DNA of 39,080 nucleotides from Candidatus Moraniibacteriota bacterium (GTDB lineage Bacteria > Patescibacteriota > Minisyncoccia > CAIUEV01 > JAHKAQ01): assembly GCA_014729725.1 (NCBI GenBank), contig WJJL01000007.1, forward strand, positions 1-39,080, read 5' to 3'. Under the pieces are notes generated by a model, which ran no database searches, was not told the DNA's origin, and saw only the letters and a list, made by a program, of their open reading frames with translations. Of the stretch, positions 8,024 to 16,062 are shown piece after piece. The translations under genes were made by a program, and so were the position numbers. Each line of letters opens with the position of its first letter. Within the stretch, counting starts at the first letter, position 1.

Positions 8024-10381
8024 ATGGCAAGAAAAAGGAAACTCAAAAAACGCAAGTCATCCAAACGCAGGTCAGTGAAAAAGAGTAGAAAACTAGCCCT
8101 TAATAAAGGACGCTATTTGCAAAAAATTATTATTCTGCTTAAGAAACCGGATTATAAAAAATGGTTATTTTTCCTTTTTAAGGCCGGTTTAATTTTAGCG
8201 GCCCTTGGTATAATTTTCGCAGTTGGAGTTTATATTTATTTTTCCAAAGACCTTCAAGATCCAAGTCACGCCCATCAAAGGAATCTTTCTCAATCTACCA
8301 AAATTTTCGACAGAACCGGGAAGGTGCTTTTATATGAAGTACACGGCGAAGAAAAAAGAACCAAAATTTCTTACAAAGAAATGCCCGAAGATGTAAGAGA
8401 AGGATCTATAGCCGCCGAAGATAAACTATTTTACGAGCATCATGGCATTAATTTTAAATCGATAATTCGGGCACTAATCGAAGATATTCGTCATTCCAGC
8501 GCCAAACAGGGAGCTTCCACCATCACTCAACAATTTATTAAAAACGCTTATTTAACGCCGGAAAAAACTATCACCAGAAAAATAAAAGAGCTTATTTTAT
8601 CTATAGAATTAGAGCGTAGATATGAGAAAGATGAAATTTTAGAGATGTATTTAAATCAAATTCCATACGGCTCCAATGCTTACGGCATAGAAGCGGCCGC
8701 TCAAACCTATTTTGAAAAAAACGCCAAAGATTTAACCTTGGATGAAAGCGCCTTGTTGGTTGCCCTTCCCAAAGCGCCTTCCGCCTTATCGCCCTATGGA
8801 AATAACATTGACCGGTTAATTGAACGAAAAAACTGGATATTGGATAGAATGTATGAAGAAGGTTTTATCACTGACCAACAACGCAAAGAAGCTCAGGAAA
8901 CCAAAACCTTGGAAAAAATAAAACCGCCCAAAACTCAAATCAATGCCCCTCATTTTGTTATGTATGTAAAACAATTATTAGTGGAAGATTATGGTTACGA
9001 AGAAGAATTTATCGAAAAAGGGGGTCTGAGAATTTATACCACCCTGGATTGGGAAATGCAGCAAAACGCCGAACAAATTGTCAAATCAAGGGTGGAAAAA
9101 AATATCGTAAATTTCAATGCTCATAATGCTGCTTTAGTGGCAATCAATCCAAAAACCGGAGAGATTTTATCAATGGTCGGCTCTCATGATTATTTTGACA
9201 GAGAAAACGATGGCAATGTCAATGTCGCGCTTCGCGGTAATCAACCAGGTTCCTCTTTTAAACCTTTTGCCTATGCTACCGCTTTTGCCAAAGGTTATAC
9301 TCCTGACACTTTGGTTTATGATGTAAAAACCAATTTTAAGGCCGATAAATTCAGTCCTGATTATGTCCCCCAAAATTATGACGGTAGTTTTAAAGGTCCT
9401 GTAAAATTAAGAGACGCCTTGGCAATGTCGCTTAATATTCCTGCGGTAAAAGTGCTTTATTTGGCAGGAATTGATGACACTATCAATACGGCTGAGGCTA
9501 TGGGGATCACTACTTTAACTGAAAGGCAGCGCTACGGTTTGGCTTTGGTTTTGGGAGGAGGGGATGTAACCCTGCTCGAAGAAACCAGCGCTTTTGGAGT
9601 CTTTGCCAACGACGGGATAAGGCAGGATAAAAAAGCGATTATCAAAATTGAAGATACTAAAGGAAAAATAATCAAAGAAATGCCGACTAATCCCGGGAAA
9701 AGAGTATTGGCCGCTCAGGTAGCCAGGCAAGTTAACGACTGCTTATCTGATAATTCAGCCAGATCACCGGTTTTTGGAGGCCACAGCGATTTATATATTT
9801 CCGGTAAAAAAATCGCGGCTAAAACCGGTACCACTCAGGAATACCGAGACGCTTGGACAGTCGGGTATACTCCCGATGTTGTAGTGGGGGTTTGGGCTGG
9901 TAATAATTATAACGAAAAAATGAGAGAAGGAGCCGGAGGGATAGCGGTTGCAGCGCCAATTTTCCATGATTTCATGGAAAGATTTATCGACAAATTTTCC
10001 AAAACTGATTTTATTAAACCCAAAGAGGAAAAAATTAAAAAACCAATGCTTGGCGGTTATTTGGAAGACACAATAACTCTTGAAATCGATAAAGAATCAG
10101 ATCTGATCGCCACTGATGATTGCAAAGACAAATACACCAAAGAAAGAACTTTCGGCGAAATTCATTGTATCCTATACTATGTAAACAGGGAAAATCCACA
10201 CGGTCCTTTCCCGGAAGATCCTGAAGATGATCCTCAATTTGAAAATTGGGAAAAAGGTGTAAAAGCTTGGGTTAAAGAAAATAAAGACATTAGAGATAAA
10301 GACGAAATCCCCGACCCTGATAAACGAGGTTGTGATGGGGATGAAGAGGATGATGATGATGACGATGATGATGATGACTAA
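8024..10381 (+). CDS. Class A penicillin-binding protein (PBP1A-type)
   Basis: This is a bifunctional peptidoglycan synthase at the cytoplasmic membrane. A very basic cytoplasmic N-terminus (~45 residues) precedes one TM helix (~47-73). The GT51 glycosyltransferase domain has EDKLFYEHHG, GASTITQQ, RKIKE and KDEILEMYLNQIPYG. The transpeptidase domain has the SxxK motif (GSSFKPF, ~410), SLN (MSLNIPAVK) and KTG (AAKTGTTQ, ~599). The protein ends in an acidic tail of Glu residues and ten consecutive Asp residues, encoded by a GAT/GAC tract (10347-10378), which is unusual for the family. The start is ATG at 8024 with no SD. The downstream gene converges on it. Confidence 0.95.
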   Translation: MARKRKLKKRKSSKRRSVKKSRKLALNKGRYLQKIIILLKKPDYKKWLFFLFKAGLILAALGIIFAVGVYIYFSKDLQDPSHAHQRNLSQSTKIFDRTGKVLLYEVHGEEKRTKISYKEMPEDVREGSIAAEDKLFYEHHGINFKSIIRALIEDIRHSSAKQGASTITQQFIKNAYLTPEKTITRKIKELILSIELERRYEKDEILEMYLNQIPYGSNAYGIEAAAQTYFEKNAKDLTLDESALLVALPKAPSALSPYGNNIDRLIERKNWILDRMYEEGFITDQQRKEAQETKTLEKIKPPKTQINAPHFVMYVKQLLVEDYGYEEEFIEKGGLRIYTTLDWEMQQNAEQIVKSRVEKNIVNFNAHNAALVAINPKTGEILSMVGSHDYFDRENDGNVNVALRGNQPGSSFKPFAYATAFAKGYTPDTLVYDVKTNFKADKFSPDYVPQNYDGSFKGPVKLRDALAMSLNIPAVKVLYLAGIDDTINTAEAMGITTLTERQRYGLALVLGGGDVTLLEETSAFGVFANDGIRQDKKAIIKIEDTKGKIIKEMPTNPGKRVLAAQVARQVNDCLSDNSARSPVFGGHSDLYISGKKIAAKTGTTQEYRDAWTVGYTPDVVVGVWAGNNYNEKMREGAGGIAVAAPIFHDFMERFIDKFSKTDFIKPKEEKIKKPMLGGYLEDTITLEIDKESDLIATDDCKDKYTKERTFGEIHCILYYVNRENPHGPFPEDPEDDPQFENWEKGVKAWVKENKDIRDKDEIPDPDKRGCDGDEEDDDDDDDDDD

Positions 10382-10404
10382 AAAAAGACCGGGGGTGGTT
10401 TTTT
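10381..10404. terminator. Weak bidirectional terminator between convergent genes
   Basis: A-tract, ACC, a G-rich loop, GGT and a T-tract lie in the 21-base gap between the PBP and the DciA-like gene. The short stem is extended by A-T pairs, with one bulged G. It would act in both directions because A- and T-tracts flank it. Confidence 0.4.
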
Positions 10405-10699
10405 AAAACATACGGTATCTTATTTTTTCTACATAAAATCCACCCATTTTTTCGTTAATTTTTTCAATTATTTTGGCTTTTTGACTTCTAATAGTATTTC
10501 CAATCAAAACATTGTTAAGGGAAATCTCTAAAGTGTTGGTATGGCGAATATATTTAACCGGTTGGGCTTGATTAAACCGGTCCTTGCAAATTGAATCTAT
10601 ACAATCTTTTGCGTATTTACAAATCATAAAAGCTTCCAATTCATCGGAAACTCCAATCCTGTTAATATATCTTTTTATATCTTTTTTGATTGAAAACAT
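10403..10699 (-). CDS. DUF721 / DciA-like protein
   Basis: A 98-residue protein. The C-terminal half (NTLEISLNNVLIGNTIRSQKAKIIEKINEKMGGFYVEKIRYRM) matches the DUF721/DciA pattern: a beta-strand, a helix carrying ii-x-x-iN, then G-x-x-V-x-x-I-R-F/Y. DciA proteins assist loading of the replicative helicase DnaB in most bacteria lacking DnaC. The N-terminal part is helical with three Cys residues. The start is ATG at 10699; no SD. It converges with the PBP gene. Assignment is by pattern recognition only; another small nucleic-acid-binding protein remains possible. Confidence 0.55.
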   Translation of the reverse strand: MFSIKKDIKRYINRIGVSDELEAFMICKYAKDCIDSICKDRFNQAQPVKYIRHTNTLEISLNNVLIGNTIRSQKAKIIEKINEKMGGFYVEKIRYRMF

Positions 10700-11020
10700 C
10701 TTTGTTTTATTTTATTTGCTTTTTTATTTTCCTTTTAAATATTTTATCTTGATTTTAATTTTGCTGATTTTTTTCAAACTGTTTTTATTTTATCACAATA
10801 AAAAAAATATTTGCAAATCTCCTTTTTCCCATTTTTTGGTCAATTTTAAAAAATAATTTAAAAACCAGAACTGAAAATTTCATTAAAAATTTAATTTCTG
10901 CATCAAAAACAAAATTTGATTATTTAATAAATCAGGTCTATAATTTAATAACCTGAATAATTGCTAAAAATTACTAAAATCAAAGTCGATTTAATTAAAA
11001 TTAATCATTAATTTATTTTT
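10700..11020. other. Divergent intergenic region before the DksA-like gene
   Basis: 321 bases between the DciA-like gene and the DksA-like gene, which are transcribed outward. Most of it is T- or A-rich low-complexity sequence. The only clear signal is the promoter with overlapping dyad at 10916-10956. A 90-codon frame through the region is low-complexity hydrophobic and not credible. Confidence 0.5.
10916..10956 (+). promoter_or_regulatory. Promoter with overlapping dyad for the DksA-like/lspA operon
   Basis: TTGATT (10916-10921) and TATAAT (10939-10944) are 17 nt apart. TCAGGT (10932-10937) and ACCTGA (10951-10956) form an inverted repeat that brackets the -10 box and the expected start point, the position of a repressor operator or an early transcript hairpin. 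Confidence 0.6.
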
Positions 11021-11383
11021 ATGTTTGATAAAGATTTTTTGCAAACTCAAAAAGAAAAGCTCAAACAACAAAAAGAAGAAATTCAAAGCCAATTGGAAAA
11101 CATCGCGCAAAAGGATGATGAAATTGAGGGAAACTACAAAACTAAATTCCCCGATTATGGCGAGAAAATGGAAGATAACGCGGAAGAATACGAGACTTAC
11201 GAAAGCAATGTGGCTATTGAACAAAATCTGGAAATAGAACTCCAAAAAATTAACGAAGCCTTGGAAAAAATCGAAAATAAACCTGAAGAATATGGGATTT
11301 GCTCTAATTGCAATAAACAAATTAAAAAAGAACGTTTGGAAATAAGACCTCAGGCTAAAAAATGTATGAGTTGCAAAACTTAA
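11021..11383 (+). CDS. DksA/TraR-family C4 zinc-finger protein
   Basis: A 120-residue protein. A long charged coiled-coil N-terminal half is followed by the C4 zinc finger YGICSNCNKQIKKERLEIRPQAKKCMSCK (Cys pairs near residues 92/95 and 114/117). DksA/TraR proteins insert into the RNA polymerase secondary channel and change promoter response. The pair of acidic residues at the coiled-coil tip of true DksA cannot be confirmed by eye, so the wider family name is safer. Its TAA overlaps the lspA ATG (TAATG), so translation is probably coupled. A good promoter lies ~70 nt upstream. Confidence 0.82.
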   Translation: MFDKDFLQTQKEKLKQQKEEIQSQLENIAQKDDEIEGNYKTKFPDYGEKMEDNAEEYETYESNVAIEQNLEIELQKINEALEKIENKPEEYGICSNCNKQIKKERLEIRPQAKKCMSCKT

Positions 11384-11796
11384 TGAAAAACAAAATTTTC
11401 ATAATTTTCGGATTTCTCCTCTTTATTCTAGATCAATTAATAAAACAAACCCTGGTTGGCAAACCAAGTTTTTTAAATTGGGATTTTGTCTGTAATAAAG
11501 GCGTGGCTTTTGGTGTGGAAATAAATTTTTTGTTTATTTTTCTAAGCAACATTTTGATAATTTTTTTAATAATCATTTTTTTGATTAAAAAAAATCAAAG
11601 TTTTATTTACAAAAATCAGATTTTTTTCATAATTATTCTGCTTGGAGCCTTTTCCAATCTAATAGATAGGGCGCTATGGGGTTGTGTAATTGATTATATT
11701 GATTTTAAAATCTGGCCTGTTTTTAATTTAGCTGATGTTTTAATCTCCGGATCCGCTTTATTAATTGTCATTAAGACTTTTTTAAAAAAAACATAG
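11383..11796 (+). CDS. lspA: Lipoprotein signal peptidase (signal peptidase II)
   Basis: LspA is an integral membrane aspartyl protease that cleaves the signal peptide of prolipoproteins before the lipid-modified Cys. Four hydrophobic segments are present. The family motifs CNKGVAFG, SNLIDRALWGCVIDYIDF and FNLADVLI are intact, with the two catalytic Asp at about residues 104 and 118. The ATG at 11383 is chosen because it gives MKNKIFIIFGFLL directly before TM1 and overlaps the upstream stop (TAATG). An ATG at 11362 would add seven residues inside the upstream gene. The length of 137 is slightly short but complete. Likely substrates here are the lipoproteins at 17365 and 32751. Confidence 0.92.
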   Translation: MKNKIFIIFGFLLFILDQLIKQTLVGKPSFLNWDFVCNKGVAFGVEINFLFIFLSNILIIFLIIIFLIKKNQSFIYKNQIFFIIILLGAFSNLIDRALWGCVIDYIDFKIWPVFNLADVLISGSALLIVIKTFLKKT

Positions 11797-11947
11797 ACAA
11801 AACTGTTGCCTTATTTATCAACATTTTCATAGGATTATAAAATCAAAAATTCCTCAAAATAAATCTGATTTTTAAGATATTGGGGTTAAAAAACTTCATC
11901 AAATTTTTAAAAGTTTTTTAATTTTTTTTAATAATTTTTTGCTAAAG

Positions 11948-12055
11948 TTGAATTTAAATATAGAGAGAGCCTATTACAAAATAAGGGAAGGCCGCTATAG
12001 AGAAAGCTTGATTTATTTAAAGCTTTGCTGCTTAATTTGATAAATTTAAATTCGA
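11948..12055 (+). promoter_or_regulatory. Possible three-way-junction leader RNA upstream of comM
   Basis: The closing helix pairs TTGAATTTAAAT (11948-11959) with ATTTAAATTCGA (12044-12055), 12 bp including one G-U, and ends one base before the comM ATG. Inside are P2 (ATAG 11960-11963 with CTAT 11995-11998, then GCCT 11969-11972 with AGGC 11989-11992) and P3 (AAAGCTT 12003-12009 with AAGCTTT 12020-12026). The fold would bury the ribosome-binding region. No known riboswitch family is recognised. Confidence 0.4.
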
Positions 12056-12056
12056 C

Positions 12057-13577
12057 ATGTTTTGCAAAACCAAATCCTTTGTGTTAGCCGGACTAGAATG
12101 CTGTCAGGTGGAAATTGAAGCTGACAGAAGCGGGGGGCTCCATACTTTTACTATTGTCGGCCTGCCCGATGCTGCGGTTAGGGAAAGTAAAGAAAGAGTT
12201 ACCTCGGCCTTAAAAAACAGCGGTTTTAATCCTCCCTATCATTACGGCAGAATAACGGTCTCCTTGGCTCCCTCCAATATCAGAAAAAGCGGCTGCGGCC
12301 TTGATCTGGCCATTGCGGTTTCCATTCTACAATCAACGGAACAAATAACAGTTTTAAAAGAAAAAGCCATCTATATCGGCGAACTTTCCCTGGACGGTAC
12401 GCTTAGAGAGACTACCGGTATTCTTCCAATCGTTATCGCTGCCTTGCAGGCTGGTTATAAACAAATTTTTGTACCCAAAATTAATTTTAAAGAAGCCTCG
12501 CTTATAAAAGGTATAAAGGTTATTCCTCTAAAATCATTGAATGATTATGTTAGGTATTTAAAAGGTTGTCTTAAAATTAAAATCCCTAAAAATACAAACC
12601 AGCACCGCCCAAATGTTAAATATAGTCCTGATTTATCCGACATCAAGGGTCAGGAAAAAGCCAAAAGAGCCTTGGAAATTATCGCCAGCGGAGGGCATAA
12701 TTTACTTTTCAGCGGACCTCCCGGCACCGGAAAAACCTTTTTGGCCAAAGCTCTTCCCTCTATTCTGCCTCCCCTTAGTTTTAAGGAAAAATTGGAAATC
12801 ACTAAAATCTACTCTATAGCCGGAATCCTTCCGCAGGACCAACCTTTGATTAATCTGAGACCTTTTAGATCCCCGCATCACAGCGCTTCAAGCGCGGCTC
12901 TTGTTGGAGGGGGATCAAAAATAAGCCCCGGCGAAATTACGCTAGCTCATCGAGGTGTCTTATTTTTGGATGAAATTTTGGAATTTCCACAAAAAACTCT
13001 GGAAAATTTAAGGCAACCTTTAGAGGATAATAAAATCTGTATTTCCAGAGCTTCTGGGTCAGTTGAGTTTCCGGCTAATTTTATTTTAATCGCGGCTATG
13101 AATCCTTGTCCCTGCGGTTATTTTGGGGATTTCAGCAAAGAATGCACCTGTTCAAAACCCGCTTTACTAAGATACCGTCAAAGAATGTCCGGACCTATAA
13201 TCGATAGGATTGATCTTTTTTTAGAAATTAACCGAATAAAGTTTAAAAAATTAAAACAAGTTAACGATCAGAAACAAACTGAAATTATAAGAAAAAAAAT
13301 TAAAAAAACAAGAGAAATCCAAAACCAGAGATTTAAAGACAAAAAAATCTTTTCCAACAGCGAAATGGACATTAAAGATATAGAGAAATACGCTAATTTG
13401 GGTCAACAATCCCAATCTTTTATCAAAAAAGCGGTCGAATCATTAAATCTTTCCACCAGATCCTATTTTAGGGTTTTAAAGGTGGCCCGAACCATAGCCG
13501 ATTTGGAAAATTCTCAAAATATAAAAAAAGATCATATTGCTGAAGCTCTTCAATTTAGAAAAACCGACTGGAATTAA
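12057..13577 (+). CDS. comM: YifB/ComM-family Mg-chelatase-like AAA+ ATPase
   Basis: A 506-residue protein of normal family length. The N-terminal ChlI-like domain (GLHTFTIVGLPDAAVRESKERV, GYRITVSLAP-like RITVSLAPSNIRKSG) is followed by an AAA+ domain with Walker A GPPGTGKT (~219-226), the RSPHHSASSAALVGGG loop, Walker B GVLFLDEILEF, and a Cys-containing CPCGYFGD segment. The C-terminal domain has LSTRSYFRVLKVARTIADL. In naturally transformable bacteria ComM is a hexameric helicase that promotes branch migration of incoming DNA. Type IV pilus components also occur in this genome (PilM), which fits a competence role, but that is inference. The start is ATG at 12057; no SD, with a structured leader directly upstream. 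Confidence 0.92.
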   Translation: MFCKTKSFVLAGLECCQVEIEADRSGGLHTFTIVGLPDAAVRESKERVTSALKNSGFNPPYHYGRITVSLAPSNIRKSGCGLDLAIAVSILQSTEQITVLKEKAIYIGELSLDGTLRETTGILPIVIAALQAGYKQIFVPKINFKEASLIKGIKVIPLKSLNDYVRYLKGCLKIKIPKNTNQHRPNVKYSPDLSDIKGQEKAKRALEIIASGGHNLLFSGPPGTGKTFLAKALPSILPPLSFKEKLEITKIYSIAGILPQDQPLINLRPFRSPHHSASSAALVGGGSKISPGEITLAHRGVLFLDEILEFPQKTLENLRQPLEDNKICISRASGSVEFPANFILIAAMNPCPCGYFGDFSKECTCSKPALLRYRQRMSGPIIDRIDLFLEINRIKFKKLKQVNDQKQTEIIRKKIKKTREIQNQRFKDKKIFSNSEMDIKDIEKYANLGQQSQSFIKKAVESLNLSTRSYFRVLKVARTIADLENSQNIKKDHIAEALQFRKTDWN

Positions 13578-13799
13578 ACAAGCAGCTTGGTTTGTAAAAA
13601 AATACGATTAGTTTAACAACTGCAATCAGAATTAATTGAAATAATATTGCCTTGAAAATGTTAATTTTATAAGTCAAAGTAATTTATTAACAACTCTAAA
13701 ATTACAGATTTTCTCCTAAAAATAAGCGATTTTAGTTGCTAGACTTAAACTCAAGTTATGCTAAGCTAGTTAATAATCCAAAAAATAAAAAATGAATTT

Positions 13800-14951
13800 A
13801 TGTATAAAATCGCCCTAGATATTAGAAAAATCGGTAAAAAAGAAACCGGCAGTGAGATTTACTTTGTAAACTTAATAAAAAATCTTTCCAAGATCGATAA
13901 AAACAATACTTATTTTTTATGCACCGATTCTTCCCACAGCGAAGCAATCGCTAGAAGGGTTTTAAAAAAAATAGGAAAAAACTTTAAATTTAGAACTTTA
14001 AAGCCAAGCTCTAAACTGTTCTGGACCCAAAAAGCCTTGCCGCAATTTTGCAAAAAAAATAAAATCGATTTAGTCCATGTTGAGTACATAAGTCCGCTTA
14101 GACTTCCCTCAAAAACTAAATTGATTACCACTATCCACGATGTTTCTTTCAAAAGACACGGAGAGTTTATTAAAAGATTGGATAGAATGATCTTAAATTT
14201 CTTTATCCCCAAAAGCCTAAAAAAAGCCGATAAAATAATCAGTGTTTCCCGGTTCACCAAAAAGGAAATTCTCGATATTTATAAATTCATACCTTCCTCT
14301 AAGGTTAAAGTGATTTATAACGGGATCGACGAAAAAAACTTTAAACCCAAAAACCGCTTTGATAAAGAGAAAATAATTTCTTTGAAAAATAAATTTTCCT
14401 TAAAAAAGAAATTTATTTTAAATGTCAGTTCACTTCAACCAAGAAAAAACCTCCCGGCCCTGATTAAAGCTTTTAGAGATTTTATCACTAAATACGGAGA
14501 TGAAGAGACCATTTTGGCCATCGGCGGCAGGAAAGCTCATAATTATGATTATCGGATTGATTATTTTTTTAGAGATCCCACTTTAAAAAAAAGAGTGAAA
14601 TTTTTGGGTTACATAAAAGACGAAGAATTACCCATTCTTTATTCCATGGCCTCTTTATATGTTTCTCCCAGCATTTACGAAGGCTTTAATTTACCGCTGG
14701 TTGAAGTAATGAAAAGTGCTGTTCCAATTATCGCTTCAAACCTGTCTTGTCATAAAGAAATTTTAGAAGACGCAGGAGTTTTAATAGATCCTTTTGATAG
14801 CGAAAAATTTAGTGAAAAAATCCATCAAATGCTAAGTGATGACAAGCTTAGAAAAAAACTAGTTAAAAAAGGCCTGGAAAGAGTGGAGAAATTTAATTGG
14901 CAAAAATGCGCTAAAAATACTTTAAAGACTTATCTGGAATTTTTAAATTAA
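13800..14951 (+). CDS. GT4-family glycosyltransferase
   Basis: A 383-residue GT-B fold protein. The N-terminal half has the acceptor-side Rossmann domain (ETGSEIYFVNLIKNL; TIHDVSF). The C-terminal half has the GT4 signature: SSLQPRKNLPALIKAF, a KFLGY strand and SPSIYEGFNLPLVEVMKSAVPIIASNLSCHKEIL with the EGFNLP/E donor-sugar site. By family it transfers a sugar from a nucleotide-sugar donor, probably onto a cell-surface glycan; donor and acceptor cannot be told. The start is ATG at 13800. It stands alone between comM and the convergent IrrE pair. Confidence 0.9.
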   Translation: MYKIALDIRKIGKKETGSEIYFVNLIKNLSKIDKNNTYFLCTDSSHSEAIARRVLKKIGKNFKFRTLKPSSKLFWTQKALPQFCKKNKIDLVHVEYISPLRLPSKTKLITTIHDVSFKRHGEFIKRLDRMILNFFIPKSLKKADKIISVSRFTKKEILDIYKFIPSSKVKVIYNGIDEKNFKPKNRFDKEKIISLKNKFSLKKKFILNVSSLQPRKNLPALIKAFRDFITKYGDEETILAIGGRKAHNYDYRIDYFFRDPTLKKRVKFLGYIKDEELPILYSMASLYVSPSIYEGFNLPLVEVMKSAVPIIASNLSCHKEILEDAGVLIDPFDSEKFSEKIHQMLSDDKLRKKLVKKGLERVEKFNWQKCAKNTLKTYLEFLN

Positions 14952-14972
14952 TCTTTATTTTTCTTATAAATT

Positions 14973-15338
14973 TTATTCATGTTCCTCGTTTTTTTTGGAG
15001 AAAAAATTTAAAATTTCATTTTCCAGTTTGTTTTCCGGAAAAAGATTTTTTACAACAATCCTAATAGTTACGGCAGTCTGAACTAAAACTGTTTCGGCAA
15101 ACAAAGCCACCACCCATTCCTCAAATTTCAACCAGCCCAGCCCGCTAAAAATTAAAACCAAACTCATTGCCAGAATTTCGCCTGATAAAAGCCAAAAAAG
15201 TTTGGTGGCATAACTTCTTCTTAGTTTTCTTAATCCGTCAAAATAACTTATTAAACTGGTTTCTATAGAATCGGATTTTTCAAAATCGCTTCGCCTTTCG
15301 CTTTTTTTCTTAAATTTAAATTCCGCTTTTTTGACCAT
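14973..15338 (-). CDS. Two-TM membrane protein paired with ImmA/IrrE
   Basis: A 121-residue protein with a basic cytoplasmic N-terminus of about 45 residues, two hydrophobic segments (~46-68 and ~74-96) separated by a short turn, and a charged tail. I do not recognise a family. Its start lies 10 nt downstream of the irrE-like stop on the same strand, so the two are almost surely co-transcribed. The context suggests a membrane partner, substrate or effector of the protease, which is inference only. The start is ATG at 15338 with no SD. Confidence 0.75.
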   Translation of the reverse strand: MVKKAEFKFKKKSERRSDFEKSDSIETSLISYFDGLRKLRRSYATKLFWLLSGEILAMSLVLIFSGLGWLKFEEWVVALFAETVLVQTAVTIRIVVKNLFPENKLENEILNFFSKKNEEHE

Positions 15339-15348
15339 AATTCTTAAC

Positions 15349-15873
15349 TTAAATTAAAGACAGACTTTCTAATCTAACCACAGCCGCTTTGGGAGAAACA
15401 GTGAAAAAATTAGCCATTTCATCAACATCTTTTTTGAAATCCCAGAACTTCCGGGTTAAATGTTCCGGCATCAAAAGCTCTGCGGCAAACATATTAGCCT
15501 GAATTTCCCTCCTAAGCTCAGCGGAGTTTTCATAATCGGTTAAAGGTTTTCTGTAATCCACAATTCTTTTTTCTTTCTTGAGTTTTTTATGATGTAAAAT
15601 TGCATGAGCCAATTCATGAGCTATGGTAAATCTTTTTCGTCCTTCATTGTCCTGTTTGGAAACATAAATGCTTTTTTCTTTATCTGAATCCACTGTCATG
15701 CCTGCAATATCTTTATCATCGAACAATACTTCATAAACTTTATAACCTTGCTTTTGAGCTAATAAAGTAACATCAATCGGTCTGTCTGTAGGCAACCCGC
15801 TATTTAGCAAAACATCTTTTGCTTTCTTTTTTATTTTTTCCGAGTCCATTTTTTTAACTTTTTGCTTGGCCAT
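15349..15873 (-). CDS. ImmA/IrrE-family metallopeptidase
   Basis: A 174-residue protein with the gluzincin motif HELAH (residues 86-90, in FTIAHELAHAILHH) and a downstream helix ANMFAAELLMP whose Glu (~132) is the likely third zinc ligand. A short helical C-terminal region (FFTVSPKAAVVRLESL) is also typical. Known members (B. subtilis ImmA, Deinococcus IrrE) cleave an HTH-type repressor in response to DNA damage or stress. No HTH domain is fused here and no XRE gene is adjacent; instead the partner is a two-TM protein. The start is ATG at 15873. The leader has a promoter (15968-15996) and pseudoknot-capable repeats. Confidence 0.88.
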   Translation of the reverse strand: MAKQKVKKMDSEKIKKKAKDVLLNSGLPTDRPIDVTLLAQKQGYKVYEVLFDDKDIAGMTVDSDKEKSIYVSKQDNEGRKRFTIAHELAHAILHHKKLKKEKRIVDYRKPLTDYENSAELRREIQANMFAAELLMPEHLTRKFWDFKKDVDEMANFFTVSPKAAVVRLESLSLI

Positions 15874-15888
15874 ATTATTTAATTAACT

Positions 15889-15963
15889 CTTTTTTGAAAA
15901 TTAGATACAATAATTTCGTCGACCCATTTTCAAAAAGTCCTTTATCAATGGGATCTTATCTAA
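15889..15963 (-). promoter_or_regulatory. Pseudoknot-capable leader of the IrrE-like gene
   Basis: TTTTTGAAAAT (15891-15901) and ATTTTCAAAAA (15926-15936) form an 11-bp inverted repeat. A second set pairs TTAGATA (15901-15907) with TATCTAA (15957-15963), and GACCCA (15921-15926) with the segment 15949-15955 apart from one bulge. The two sets interleave, so they could form a pseudoknot or compete. As DNA, the 11-bp repeat could equally be an operator. Confidence 0.4.
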
Positions 15964-15967
15964 CTTA

Positions 15968-15996
15968 AATATAATACAAAAAAGAATTTTTGTCTA
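15968..15996 (-). promoter_or_regulatory. Promoter for the IrrE-like/two-TM operon
   Basis: On the minus strand TAGACA (15991-15996) and TATATT (15968-15973) are 17 nt apart. This predicts a transcript start near 15961 and a leader of roughly 88 nt. Confidence 0.5.
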
Positions 15997-16062
15997 ATTT
16001 TAGCAAAAAAATTATCTTTAAAAAAAATTCTCGAATTATAAAATTAAAAGATCAGCTTTGTC

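Noticed and set aside
8024-8100. Arg/Lys-rich PBP N-terminus as a separate small basic protein
   Set aside because: The frame runs without interruption into the TM and GT51 domain, and such basic cytoplasmic tails are normal in class A PBPs.
10584-10856. 90-codon plus-strand frame overlapping the DciA-like gene
   Set aside because: Mostly a T-rich low-complexity Phe/Leu/Ile run antisense to a more credible gene.
11362-11382. Earlier ATG for lspA
   Set aside because: It lies inside the DksA-like gene; the ATG at 11383 gives the normal N-terminus and a TAATG overlap.
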